A stretch of 35,713 nucleotides of DNA from Acidobacteriota bacterium (lineage in GTDB: Bacteria; Acidobacteriota; Thermoanaerobaculia; Multivoradales; JAHEKO01): assembly GCA_030597375.1 (NCBI GenBank), contig JAUVRX010000006.1, positions 1 through 35,713 of the forward strand, written 5' to 3'. Under the pieces are notes generated by a model that was given only the letters and a program-made list of their open reading frames with translations, was not told where the DNA came from and ran no database searches. Shown in pieces: positions 16,658 through 25,032 of this stretch; position 1 is the first letter of the stretch; each line of letters opens with the position of its first letter. Both the position numbers and the translations under genes were made by a program.

Positions 16658-17460
16658 AACCGCCGAAGATCCAGGTGAACAGCCCGAGCCCGTTCCGGCG
16701 TCGGCGGTTTGTCGCGCCGCACCGGCGCGGCAATCTGCTGCTGATGCTGGCGCGGCCGTTCCTCACGGCGCTGCTGCTCGTCGGCCTGCCGGTGGCTGCA
16801 GGAGTGTGGGTCGTCACATCGCCTCGATTCCTGCTCAGCAACGTCGTGGTCAGTGGAACGAGTCGGGTCCAGCCTGCCGAGGTCGTCGAGGCCCTGAGGC
16901 CGTTGCAGGGGAAACACCTTCTGTTGGTGTCACTGGCCGACGTCGAGAGTCGGCTTTCCGAGAACCGATGGATCGAGGGGGCCAACCTGCGCAAGAGGCT
17001 GCCCGACAGCCTCGTGGTGGAGGTCGAGGAGAGGCAACCCGTGGCGCTGTTGCGCAGAGACGAGGGACTCTTCTATGTCGACCGTAGCGGCACCGTGATC
17101 GATCTCTATGATCCAGTGCGAGAGGTCGATCTGCTGCTGCTGAGTGTGGCTCCGAGCGCCAGATTGGAAGTAGAGCCGGCCCTTGCCGTCGCTGCAGAGT
17201 TGGAACTGGTGGCCCCGGAGTGGGCGGTGGGGCTGTCGGAGGTGGAAGTTCTGGGAGGAAACGACTTTCGACTCTTCACGGCGGCCCTGCCATTCCCGGT
17301 TCTGGTGAGCCTCGGCGGAGTAGGAAGACAGGTCAGGAAGTTCAGGGATGTGATGCCCGAAATCATTAGGCGGTATGATCGAGTGTCGGCGGTCGACCTT
17401 CGATTCTCACGTCAGATCGTTGTTCAACCCGCGGTGGAACCGCGCAGCCAGGAGGGGTGA
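16654..17460 (+). CDS. ftsQ: Cell division protein FtsQ
   Basis: Bitopic inner-membrane protein of 268 residues that links FtsL and the septal synthase to the rest of the divisome. It has a basic cytoplasmic N-terminus (RRRRFVAPHRRG), one membrane segment at about residues 33-54, a POTRA domain from about residue 56 (FLLSNVVVSGTSRV to LPDSLVVEVEERQPVAL), and a beta-rich FtsQ-type domain. The ATG overlaps the murC stop by 4 bases. In many dcw clusters murB lies between murC and ftsQ; here the overlap leaves no room for it. The call rests on architecture, POTRA motif and position. Confidence 0.92.
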   Translation: MKPPKIQVNSPSPFRRRRFVAPHRRGNLLLMLARPFLTALLLVGLPVAAGVWVVTSPRFLLSNVVVSGTSRVQPAEVVEALRPLQGKHLLLVSLADVESRLSENRWIEGANLRKRLPDSLVVEVEERQPVALLRRDEGLFYVDRSGTVIDLYDPVREVDLLLLSVAPSARLEVEPALAVAAELELVAPEWAVGLSEVEVLGGNDFRLFTAALPFPVLVSLGGVGRQVRKFRDVMPEIIRRYDRVSAVDLRFSRQIVVQPAVEPRSQEG

Positions 17461-17465
17461 GGCTT

Positions 17466-18707
17466 ATGCCCAAGGCGGACTCATACATCGTTGCCATCGA
17501 CATCGGATCTTCCAAGGTCGGAGTATTGATCGGGCAACGTGACGATCGTGGAACTCTCGAAGTGGTGGGCAAAGGCATCGCCCCGAACCGAGGGACCCGA
17601 AGAGGGAACATCGTCAACGTCGAGGCGACGGTCGATGCGCTGAAGCAGGCCACCGAGGAGGCGGAGGTCATGGCCGGCATCGAAGTGTCGAGGGCCTATG
17701 TCGGCGTGGCTGGAACCGACATGCGGAGTATCAACTCCCGTGGCATGGTGACGGTGGCGAAGAAGGATCAAGACCGGGAGATTACCCGGCAGGATATCGG
17801 GCGGGTTCTCGAGGCGGCACAGTCGGCGGCCCTGCCCTCGGATCGCGAGATCCTCCACGCCATTCCTCAGGACTTCACCGTCGACGAGCAGAGCGGAATC
17901 TCGGAGCCCCTGGGGATGCTGGGTAGTCGTCTCGAGGTCGCGGTGCACCTTGTGACCGGCAATATCACGCGCCGCAAGACCCTTCTGACGTGTATCAATC
18001 GGGCTGGCATCGAGGTCATCGAGTTGGTCTTCGAACCCCTTGCCACCGCTGAAGCGGTTCTTACCCATGACGAGAGAGAGCTTGGAGCCCTGGTTCTGGA
18101 TATCGGTTGCGGTACCACGGAATACGCGGTCTTCGTCGATGGTGAAGTGCAGTACAGCGCGGTCCTACCGGTGGGTGCGGGGCATTTCACCAATGACCTC
18201 GCCATGGTCCTGCGCACCCCCTTCGCCGAAGCCGAGAAGCTCAAGATCAAGCACGGCTGTTGCCTCGGCGGCATGGTCGGCGAGGAAGAAGGGATCTCGG
18301 TGCCGACGGTGGCAGGCGGTCCGCCCAGGGTCGTGCCCAAGCGGGAGCTGTGCAGCATCCTGCAGCCGCGGGCCGAAGAGATGCTGACCCTGGTGCGGGA
18401 CGATCTTGCCAAATACGGGTTCGACGAAGCCCTGCGAGGCGGGCTCGTGCTGACCGGTGGCGGGGCGCAACTCGACGGCTACCTGGAGCTGGCGGAGCAG
18501 GTCTTCAATTGCACGGTCCGCTACGGTCTGCCTCAGGGGCTCGGAGGCCTGGTAGACGTGATCAGCTCGCCGACCTGGACGGCTGCCTCCGGCCTCCTGC
18601 TCTACGGTCGGAGCTCGGAAGACAGACAGCGCAGGACAGTTCACACAGGTTTCAGCGTGCGTGCAGTGATGACCAGTCTCCGCGGCATGTTTTCGGATTT
18701 GCTGTAG
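17466..18707 (+). CDS. ftsA: Cell division protein FtsA
   Basis: Actin-like ATPase of 413 residues that tethers FtsZ to the membrane. The nucleotide-binding motifs are present: phosphate 1 AIDIGSSKVGVLIG near residue 11, phosphate 2 LVLDIGCGTTEYAVF near 210, and adenosine motif LVLTGGGAQLDGYLE near 328. The 1C region between them carries VAGTDMRSINSRGMV. The last ~17 residues (from VRAVMTSLRGMF) form an amphipathic helix typical of the membrane-targeting sequence. ATG 17466 is preferred over GTG 17457 because AGGAGG (17450-17455) lies 10 bases upstream of it. It ends in TAG. Confidence 0.96.
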   Translation: MPKADSYIVAIDIGSSKVGVLIGQRDDRGTLEVVGKGIAPNRGTRRGNIVNVEATVDALKQATEEAEVMAGIEVSRAYVGVAGTDMRSINSRGMVTVAKKDQDREITRQDIGRVLEAAQSAALPSDREILHAIPQDFTVDEQSGISEPLGMLGSRLEVAVHLVTGNITRRKTLLTCINRAGIEVIELVFEPLATAEAVLTHDERELGALVLDIGCGTTEYAVFVDGEVQYSAVLPVGAGHFTNDLAMVLRTPFAEAEKLKIKHGCCLGGMVGEEEGISVPTVAGGPPRVVPKRELCSILQPRAEEMLTLVRDDLAKYGFDEALRGGLVLTGGGAQLDGYLELAEQVFNCTVRYGLPQGLGGLVDVISSPTWTAASGLLLYGRSSEDRQRRTVHTGFSVRAVMTSLRGMFSDLL

Positions 18708-18739
18708 AAAGTAGGACCACCCGGAAGGAGAGTTGAAAA

Positions 18740-19987
18740 ATGATTCTATTTGACGATCAAGGAATGGAAGGCAGTCTTTCCATTACCCTGGATGAGGCAG
18801 AGGGCGCGACGGCCAAGATCACGGTTGTCGGCGTCGGTGGTGGTGGGGGAAACGCCGTCAATCGGATGATCGACTGTCAGATGCGAGGCATCGAGTTCAT
18901 CGCCGGCAACACCGACATGCAGGCCCTGCGGAAATGCAGTGCGCCGGTGAAGCTCCAACTGGGTCCGACCCTGACCAGGGGCCTGGGCGCTGGAGGCGAC
19001 CCCGAGGTGGGCCGCAAGGCGGCCCTCGAGGACACCGAGCGGATCCTGGAGCTGTTGGACGATTCCGACATGGTGTTTCTCACTGCCGGGATGGGTGGGG
19101 GGACTGGCACCGGCGCCATCCCGATCTTCGCTTCGCTGGCCTCTGAGCTGGGGGCTCTGACGGTTGCCGTGGTAACCAAGCCCTTCACCTTCGAAGGTCG
19201 CCGAAGGATGGAGCTGGCGGAGCGGGGCATCGACGAGCTACGGGGTGCGGTCGACACCCTGATCACGATCCCCAATGAGAGACTGCTCAATTTCGTCGAG
19301 CGCGGAACTCCCCTCAACGAGGCCTTTCGCATTGCCGACGATGTCCTCCGCCAAGCGGTGCAAGGCATCTCCGACCTCATCACCGTGCCTGGCGAAGTCA
19401 ATGTGGATTTCGCCGACGTCAAGACCATCATGACCGGTATGGGCATGGCCCTGATGGGCACGGGAGTGGCCAAGGGCGAAAGCCGGGCCATCGAGGCAGC
19501 GCAGCGCGCCATCTCCTCGCCCCTGCTGGAGGAGACCTCGGTCGAGGGTGCCAAGGGAGTGCTCATCAACATCTCTGGCGGTCCCGATCTGACTCTTCAC
19601 GAGGTGGACGAGGCGGCCAAGGTCATCGCAGAAGCCGTGGATTCGGCGGCCAACATCATCTCGGGTCTCGTCATCGATGAGTCGATGGAGGAGGAGATGA
19701 AGGTCACCGTGATCGCCACGGGCTTCCAGGGCACCCACGCGCCTGCCTACAGCCAGCCGTCCCTGCCCTCCGCCGAGCAACGCGAGGAGCCGGCCCAAGC
19801 AGCGGAGCCGGCAGTGTCCGAGGTCTCAGATCCGGCCGCGGTTGCCGAGGAGAAGCAGGAGGATATTCCGTTCTACCGCAAGGTCATCGCGCAGACCCAA
19901 CCGGATGACCCCAATGGGTACGGGCCGAACTGGTCCAACGTCGACGACTTCGACATTCCAACGGTGCTGCGAAAGCAGATGGACTAG
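18740..19987 (+). CDS. ftsZ: Cell division GTPase FtsZ
   Basis: Tubulin-like GTPase of 415 residues forming the Z ring. It has [14 protein letters not shown] near residue 33, the tubulin signature [12 protein letters not shown] near 118, the T7 synergy loop [11 protein letters not shown] near 220, a variable Glu/Pro/Ala-rich linker (about 335-395), and the C-terminal peptide DIPTVLRKQ that binds FtsA. The N-terminal extension of ~25 residues before the core is normal. A strong Shine-Dalgarno sequence (AAGGAG) lies before ATG 18740, 32 bases after ftsA. It ends in TAG. It closes the dcw cluster. Confidence 0.98.
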   Translation: MILFDDQGMEGSLSITLDEAEGATAKITVVGVGGGGGNAVNRMIDCQMRGIEFIAGNTDMQALRKCSAPVKLQLGPTLTRGLGAGGDPEVGRKAALEDTERILELLDDSDMVFLTAGMGGGTGTGAIPIFASLASELGALTVAVVTKPFTFEGRRRMELAERGIDELRGAVDTLITIPNERLLNFVERGTPLNEAFRIADDVLRQAVQGISDLITVPGEVNVDFADVKTIMTGMGMALMGTGVAKGESRAIEAAQRAISSPLLEETSVEGAKGVLINISGGPDLTLHEVDEAAKVIAEAVDSAANIISGLVIDESMEEEMKVTVIATGFQGTHAPAYSQPSLPSAEQREEPAQAAEPAVSEVSDPAAVAEEKQEDIPFYRKVIAQTQPDDPNGYGPNWSNVDDFDIPTVLRKQMD

Positions 19988-20099
19988 AGGGGAAAGACAG
20001 GGAGCATCAGGCGTACCGAGAGCAGCAGGCAGCAAGGCCGCGCAGTCAGTTGTCACTCTCGACGACTCCAGACTTCCGGGTGGATCGTCTTCAGGTGAA

Positions 20100-20687
20100 A
20101 TGGGCTTCACCTCCGCACGTGAACGGCGACTGTGGATCATGGCTGGCAGCTGCCTGCTGCTCGTTTATTCTTCACTCTACATCGCCCGTCCGATCACCGA
20201 CTGGCTGCGGGATGCCAACCTGCTGCGTTTGGCGGTAGGCGGGTCGTTCTTTCTGGCAGCAGTCTGGGTAGGCCTCAGGTTCTTTCGCAGTCGCTCTGGA
20301 TGGCGGGTCTGGGTGGCCATGGCTGGCATCGCCAGCGGCTATGTTCTTCTGATTTCCCGATTCGAGCTTCCCGAGGAGCGACTGCATTTCCTCGAGTACG
20401 GGGTCGTCGGAGGTCTGGTTTTCGCGGCACTCCTGGAGCGGCAAGGGCAGACGAGAAGAGAATCGGGGGAAGTCCCCGGTGGGCATCGTCACTTCTGGCC
20501 AGCGGTCGGAGCCGTGGTTCTTACAGGCATCGCCGGCTGGCTCGACGAGGGGATCCAGGAGCTCCTTCCCAACCGTTTCTACGATCTCAGGGACGTCGCC
20601 ATGAATGTGGCGGCCGGTGCTTTGGCCGTCCTCTCGATCTGGATTCTCGACCTTGCCCGCCAGGCGGGTGAAGAACCGAGGGCGTGA
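20100..20687 (+). CDS. VanZ-like family membrane protein
   Basis: A 195-residue protein with about five hydrophobic segments: residues ~14-30, 41-58, 68-84, ~100-115 and 140-160/170-185. The segment DEGIQELLPNRFYDLRDVAMN near residues 150-170 is the hallmark of the VanZ-like family (D-E-x-x-Q, R-x-x-x-x-x-D, N). VanZ confers low-level teicoplanin resistance in enterococci, but most family members have no known function. ATG 20100 was chosen because the hydrophobic regions begin just after it; AGGTGA is nearly adjacent to it, so the start is not certain. It begins 112 bases after ftsZ, with no clear terminator in between. Confidence 0.75.
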   Translation: MGFTSARERRLWIMAGSCLLLVYSSLYIARPITDWLRDANLLRLAVGGSFFLAAVWVGLRFFRSRSGWRVWVAMAGIASGYVLLISRFELPEERLHFLEYGVVGGLVFAALLERQGQTRRESGEVPGGHRHFWPAVGAVVLTGIAGWLDEGIQELLPNRFYDLRDVAMNVAAGALAVLSIWILDLARQAGEEPRA

Positions 20688-20828
20688 GAGTGTGAAGGTG
20701 TTACAGCCCACTCGATGCCGTGGGGTCATGAATAATGCGGGTTGACGGCCGGAGGATTCAGGGATCTGTGTCCAGCCGACCCTCTGGTACACTGCGATCG
20801 AATTTCCACCCTGTTTGGAGGGTACTTC

Positions 20829-21359
20829 ATGGAACGAGGATTCGAGGAGGGGAAAGCCCAACGCAATTGGCTGGAGAGCCTGGGTGAGAAGATTCCCGGT
20901 TTTCGGGGCTTCCAGGACCGAGAGCTTCGCCGAGAGGTCGACAAGCTGCAGCGAGAGTATCTCGCCAGTGAGGTGACGCGACTCAAATCCACCCTTCGCG
21001 CCCGTGCCGAGCGCTACACCGACGCAGGCAGGATTGGAGTCCTGCACCTGTTCGACCGGCTCGACCGACGAATGGATGGCGTCGCCAGGGCAGTCCGCTT
21101 CAGCGACTATGGTGCCACGGGCTTTTTCGATGTGGTCAAAGTCGATGAGGCGGCTCTCGAAGAGCTCTATCGATACGATCTGACTCTGTTAGAGGATCTC
21201 TCGGGGCTGGCAGACGATCTGGCAGCCATCCCCCTGCCTGACGACGGCGATCCAGAGGAAGCTCTGGAGGCGGCTCTGGAGCGTCTCCAGCGACTGGAGG
21301 CCAAGTGGGCCGCTCGCGAAGGAGCCGTCAACAAAGTGGTGCAGACCGCCGGTGGATAG
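20829..21359 (+). CDS. Uncharacterised helical protein, first gene of the SPFH/zinc-ribbon cluster
   Basis: A 176-residue, highly charged, soluble protein that I do not recognise. It has no signal peptide or membrane segment. Its sequence looks almost wholly helical: residues ~10-75 are rich in Arg/Glu heptads (DRELRREVDKLQREYL), a central glycine-containing segment (RFSDYGATGFFDVVKVDE) is followed by two more helices, and the last 40 residues (EEALEAALERLQRLEAKW) look like a coiled coil. GGAGGG at 20817-20822 is 6 bases before ATG. The gene precedes the SPFH gene by 27 bases and is probably in the same transcript. By position it could play the helical, membrane-scaffold role that PspA plays near YdjI in Bacillus, but I see no PspA signature. 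It ends in TAG. Confidence 0.8.
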   Translation: MERGFEEGKAQRNWLESLGEKIPGFRGFQDRELRREVDKLQREYLASEVTRLKSTLRARAERYTDAGRIGVLHLFDRLDRRMDGVARAVRFSDYGATGFFDVVKVDEAALEELYRYDLTLLEDLSGLADDLAAIPLPDDGDPEEALEAALERLQRLEAKWAAREGAVNKVVQTAGG

Positions 21360-21386
21360 GACCCAGCGTTGCCAGGAGGACTGTCG

Positions 21387-22430
21387 ATGAAGGTCATTCA
21401 ATATGTAGATGCCACAGGTCAGACGATGGTGGCCAGGGTCCCCCGGCAGGGTACCGAGGCCATCAAGCTGGGCAGCCAATTGATCGTCGAAGAGAGCCAG
21501 GAGGTGGTCTTCTTCCGTGACGGTAAGGCTCTCGACACCTTCGGTCCGGGGCGCCACACGCTGGCCACACAGAACCTGCCCTTGCTGACCACGATGCTGG
21601 GGCTGCCCTTTGAGGGTAAATCTCCATTCCAGGCGGCGGCCGTCTTCGTCTCGACCAAGACTTTCCTGGATCTCAAGTGGGGCACGAAAGAGGCGGTCGT
21701 CTATCGCGATAGCGAGTTGGCGATGGTACGGCTGCGGGCGTTCGGCAAGTTCGCCGTCCGCATCACCAACTCCCAGGTCTTCGTCAATGGGGTCGTTGGG
21801 ACGATGGGGGTCTACACGACCGATGGTGTGGAGTCCTACTTCAAAGATGTCATTGTCGCCCGCCTGACCGATGTGCTGGGCGAGAACCTGCAGTCGATTT
21901 TCGATCTGCCGAAGGTTTACGACGAGCTCTCGATGGCGCTCAAGTCCCGTGTCGCAGACGACTTCTCGAAGTACGGCATCGAACTGGTGGACCTCTACCT
22001 CGGTGCGATCACTCCGCCGCCCGACGTCCAGAAGCTCATCGACGACCGTGCTGGCATGGCCGCTGTGGGCGACATGAATGCCTATCTGAAGTTCAAGGCC
22101 CCCCAGGCCATGGGAGACGCGGCCCGACAGTCTGGGGGTGAGACGAGCAGCGGTGTCGGGGCCGGTCTCGGAGTCGGCATGGGAGCTGGAATGGGGATGA
22201 TGTTGCCTCAGATGATGAAGGAGGCCATGACCGATTCCGCAGCCGGAGGAGGCAAGGGTGCCCCCAGCGAGGCAGCGACCGAGAGCAAGCCGGAGGCCAC
22301 CGGCAACGCCGCAGCTCCGGCAGCGGCTGGGACGGCTCCCGCGGCTGGTGCTTTCTGTCACTCCTGCGGCGCCAAGCTTCCAGAGGGCGCCCGATTCTGT
22401 CCCGGCTGTGGTACCAAGGTCGCCGAGTGA
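21387..22430 (+). CDS. SPFH-domain protein with C-terminal zinc ribbon (YdjI-like)
   Basis: A 347-residue protein. Residues ~1-230 are the SPFH (band 7) fold of the YdjI/'virion core protein' type: VIVEESQEVVFFRDGK-like start, GPGRHTLATQNLP near residue 53, VVYRDSELAMVRLRAFGKFAVRI near 105-127, and FSKYGIELVDLYLGAITPP near 190. A low-complexity Gly/Met stretch (about 250-275) and an Ala/Pro linker follow, then a zinc ribbon CxxC-x10-CxxC (Cys324, 327, 338, 341). There is no clear membrane helix. YdjI in Bacillus subtilis acts with YdjG and YdjH to place PspA at the membrane. AGGAGG (21374-21379) is 7 bases before ATG 21387. The stop overlaps the next gene's GTG start. Domain call secure; function inferred. 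Confidence 0.9.
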   Translation: MKVIQYVDATGQTMVARVPRQGTEAIKLGSQLIVEESQEVVFFRDGKALDTFGPGRHTLATQNLPLLTTMLGLPFEGKSPFQAAAVFVSTKTFLDLKWGTKEAVVYRDSELAMVRLRAFGKFAVRITNSQVFVNGVVGTMGVYTTDGVESYFKDVIVARLTDVLGENLQSIFDLPKVYDELSMALKSRVADDFSKYGIELVDLYLGAITPPPDVQKLIDDRAGMAAVGDMNAYLKFKAPQAMGDAARQSGGETSSGVGAGLGVGMGAGMGMMLPQMMKEAMTDSAAGGGKGAPSEAATESKPEATGNAAAPAAAGTAPAAGAFCHSCGAKLPEGARFCPGCGTKVAE

Positions 22431-23203
22431 CAGGCAGATTGCCGCCGGAAGTGAAGGACGCTCGTTTCGTCTGCTCACAGTGCGGTGGCGAAGGCGCCCT
22501 GGAGTCCGGCCAGCGCTTCCTGACATGCCGTTTCTGCAACACCACCCTGTTTGTCGATCGGTCGGGCGTTGTGGGCCACTACCGTCTGCCCCGTCTGTTG
22601 GTGGCCGATGAAGCCACAGCGGCGGTTCGGCGGTGGATGGCTGGCAACGATACGGTCAAGGATCTCGACAGCAGAAGCGCCAACGAAGCCATGGAGGCGG
22701 TGTCGTTTCCGGTATGGCTCTTTCGGGTGCAGTTGGGGGGTGGAGAAGAGGTGTACATCGAGCCTGCTGCGGCCACGATGGTCCCTCAGTTGGCCGACCT
22801 CAAGCTACCGGCTGGCCGGCTCGAACCCTACACGGCTGAAGAGGAAGGGGTCGAAGCGATTCCAGAGACGATTCCTCTGGAGACGGCGCGTAGTTGGCTG
22901 GAGCAGCGTGGCCATGGCCGACCGACCGAGACGGCGCTGGTGCAATTGCCACTCTGGAGATGTCGATACAGCTACGAGGGCCAGACCTACCAGGCCCTGG
23001 TGGATGCCTCTACCGGGGCGGTCATGGCGGCCGTGTTCCCGGAGAAGGCGGAGAGTCCCTATTTCCTGGTCGCCGGTCTTGGGATCCTTCTATTCACGAT
23101 CGAGGGGTTGGCGATCACTCATCCGGCCATCAAATTCTTGGCCTATCTGATCACTGCAATACCCCTGCTGTTGTTGGCCTACTGGGTGGCCCGCAGGATA
23201 TGA
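22427..23203 (+). CDS. Zinc-ribbon membrane protein 1 (TFIIB-type ribbon, two C-terminal membrane segments)
   Basis: A 258-residue protein with an N-terminal zinc ribbon CxxC-x14-CxxC (Cys16, 19, 34, 37), a soluble middle region of about 170 residues, and a C-terminal membrane hairpin (about residues 210-226 and 236-253) ending in WVARRI. The ribbon would face the cytoplasm. The middle contains an LW-x-x-RY-x(6)-YQ-x-L-x-DA pattern that recurs in the next gene, so the two are paralogues. This layout resembles YdjG of the Bacillus ydjGHI group. It starts with GTG overlapping the SPFH stop by 4 bases, so the two proteins are probably made in proportion and may form one complex. Confidence 0.85.
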   Translation: MTGRLPPEVKDARFVCSQCGGEGALESGQRFLTCRFCNTTLFVDRSGVVGHYRLPRLLVADEATAAVRRWMAGNDTVKDLDSRSANEAMEAVSFPVWLFRVQLGGGEEVYIEPAAATMVPQLADLKLPAGRLEPYTAEEEGVEAIPETIPLETARSWLEQRGHGRPTETALVQLPLWRCRYSYEGQTYQALVDASTGAVMAAVFPEKAESPYFLVAGLGILLFTIEGLAITHPAIKFLAYLITAIPLLLLAYWVARRI

Positions 23204-24324
23204 GCGAGCCTGTCGATTCTTCGGGCATGACACGGGCATCCGAGAAGGAGGTCGAGGTCAGCCTCTCGGGCCGGGTCGAGGGCCTGAGCTGCCCGAGTTG
23301 TGGTGGTGCCCTCGACGTCGTGACAGGCCTGCGGGTAGTCACCTGTCCGTACTGTGATAAATCGCTTCTCGCCATCCCCGAAGTGGGCGTGCGGCGCTGG
23401 GTCGTCAAACCCACCGTCGATGTCGAAAGGGCTCGCGAGCTCGGAAGACAGTGGCTATCGAGGGGATGGAACAAGGACTCGCGACTGCGGCGTGAGGCCG
23501 AGATGGGTGAAGCCATTCTCTGCTTCTTACCGTTCTATCGAGTGGAGGCCGACTGCATCGGCTTCGCACTCGGCACGGAGGAGCGCCGACGAACGCGGGG
23601 CTCGGGAAGCCATCGACGGGTCGTGGTCGAGGAGGTCGACGTGGAACGGTCGGTGGCGAAGAGCTTCGATCGCACATTTCCGGCCCTCAACGTCGCCGAG
23701 TGGGGGATCCAGCAGGTCAATCTGCAGGGAGACCGAGTCGTACCCTACGATCAAGTGGCCCTCGAGCGACACGGGATGGTCTTCCCAGCGACGGGTTCGG
23801 AGGTGGTCGTCAAGAAGGCAGCAATCGAGCAATTCAAGCTGCAGTCGGATCCGGCGAGCGGCCTCAAGAGGATTCGTTTCCGCTACTTCGAGACCCTCCG
23901 GGAGCGCCTCAGTATCATTTACTACCCGCTCTGGGTCGTGCGGTATCGCTTCAGGAATCGCTCCTATCAGCTCCTCATGGACGCCGAGGACGGCACGCTG
24001 GCCTACGGCAAATCACCCGGCAACGACCTGTTCCGGGCCATGATGCTGGTTGGGTCTCAGGCCCTGGCGCTCTTCATCGGGACAACGGCTCTGCAGTTTA
24101 CCGGCGGCAGCCCGGCAGCGCTCCTCATCATCGGTACCGCCATGATCCTGGCCCTGGCCTGGGGCTGGCGGCGCTTCCGCCACGGCGGGGTCGTGATCGA
24201 GGGCACGGGAGTCGACCCGGAGTTGGATCTGGGCGAGGCCTGGAGCAGCTTGGCGGATCCAGACGCCCAGGAGAGGATTCTGCGCGACCTCTTGCAGGGG
24301 CGCATACCGGAGATCGGCAGATGA
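23200..24324 (+). CDS. Zinc-ribbon membrane protein 2
   Basis: A 374-residue protein of the same plan as its upstream neighbour: ribbon CxxC-x14-CxxC (Cys31, 34, 49, 52), a long soluble region, and a two-helix membrane segment at about residues 283-327 (LVGSQALALFIGTTALQF, then LLIIGTAMILALAWGW). It continues with a ~48-residue cytoplasmic tail. It shares the LW-V-V-RY-RF...YQLLMDAEDG pattern with protein 1. The soluble part holds a basic, Gly/Ser-rich loop (TEERRRTRGSGSHRR) near residue 125. ATG 23200 overlaps the previous stop (ATGA). The frame is open upstream of this ATG, but that region codes for the neighbour in another frame. Confidence 0.85.
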   Translation: MSEPVDSSGMTRASEKEVEVSLSGRVEGLSCPSCGGALDVVTGLRVVTCPYCDKSLLAIPEVGVRRWVVKPTVDVERARELGRQWLSRGWNKDSRLRREAEMGEAILCFLPFYRVEADCIGFALGTEERRRTRGSGSHRRVVVEEVDVERSVAKSFDRTFPALNVAEWGIQQVNLQGDRVVPYDQVALERHGMVFPATGSEVVVKKAAIEQFKLQSDPASGLKRIRFRYFETLRERLSIIYYPLWVVRYRFRNRSYQLLMDAEDGTLAYGKSPGNDLFRAMMLVGSQALALFIGTTALQFTGGSPAALLIIGTAMILALAWGWRRFRHGGVVIEGTGVDPELDLGEAWSSLADPDAQERILRDLLQGRIPEIGR

Positions 24325-24947
24325 GCGATGGTTTCGAGTTCAGGCTGGTGCCGCTGGACTGCCCGACCTGTGGAGCGGGGATTCAGGCTCTGGGCGAGGA
24401 CGTCGTCTACTACTGTACAGCCTGCCGCAACGGCTATCTCCTGGATCAGTCCGACTGGAGTCTTCGACGCATCGAGACGGCGTTTGTGGCGACGGCCCAC
24501 ATCCAGGTGCAGGAATACAGACCATTCTGGCTCCTTCCGGCGAAGGTCGACATCCATCAGCACCAGGCTGGCAACGGTGGGTTTACCGGCATTCTCAGCG
24601 CCTTCTTCGGAGAGGAGGGGGCCTTCTACGACGGTGGTCAGGGGATCTTTGCGGTGCCGGCATTCCAGACATCACTCGAATCGGTGACCCGCCTCGTGCG
24701 CAGCTACACTGAAGCGCTTCCGGAGTTGAAGGAGAAGCTGGGAGAGCGTCTCCTTGGAGGATGCTACGGTAGGCAAGACGCGGAGAAGCTGGCTCACTAT
24801 GCCCTGATCGCCACCGAGGTCGATAAGCCCAAGGTCCTATTGGATCTGAAGTATGAGATCGAGTTCGGTGAGCCGCGCCTGCTTGGAGTGCCGTTCACCA
24901 AGAAGGCCGACGCCACCATGGACGCAGTGTTCGGTATCGAGGTCTGA
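24321..24947 (+). CDS. Zinc-ribbon protein 3 (soluble)
   Basis: A 208-residue protein with the same ribbon spacing as the two before it, CxxC-x14-CxxC (Cys14, 17, 32, 35), but no membrane segment. After the ribbon it has EYRPFWLLPAKVDIHQHQ, which resembles the FLPFYRVEAD segment of protein 2 at the equivalent distance, then a glycine-rich loop (FFGEEGAFYDGGQG) and a mixed alpha/beta remainder. It appears to be a diverged paralogue that lost its membrane hairpin. ATG 24321 overlaps the previous stop (ATGA). Function unknown; by context it is a partner of the SPFH protein. Confidence 0.82.
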   Translation: MSDGFEFRLVPLDCPTCGAGIQALGEDVVYYCTACRNGYLLDQSDWSLRRIETAFVATAHIQVQEYRPFWLLPAKVDIHQHQAGNGGFTGILSAFFGEEGAFYDGGQGIFAVPAFQTSLESVTRLVRSYTEALPELKEKLGERLLGGCYGRQDAEKLAHYALIATEVDKPKVLLDLKYEIEFGEPRLLGVPFTKKADATMDAVFGIEV

Positions 24948-25032
24948 TCTCCGAGCTCCTGGCGACTTGAAATCGGCTTCGATTGAGAGTGACGATCGAG
25001 AAAACGGTATTCTCTGAAAGGTGGCTCGAGCA

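Noticed and set aside
15450-16994. 514-codon open frame on the minus strand opposite murC and ftsQ
   Set aside because: Composition is Arg/Pro/Ser-rich with no domain, and it lies opposite conserved genes.
20742-20793. TTGACG at 20742 with TACACT at 20788 as a promoter for the SPFH cluster
   Set aside because: The boxes are about 40 bases apart, far from the normal 17; TACACT alone is only a weak -10 candidate.
21189-22526. 445-codon open frame on the minus strand opposite the SPFH gene
   Set aside because: The + strand gene has a clear domain match and a strong ribosome-binding site; long antisense frames are common at this GC content.
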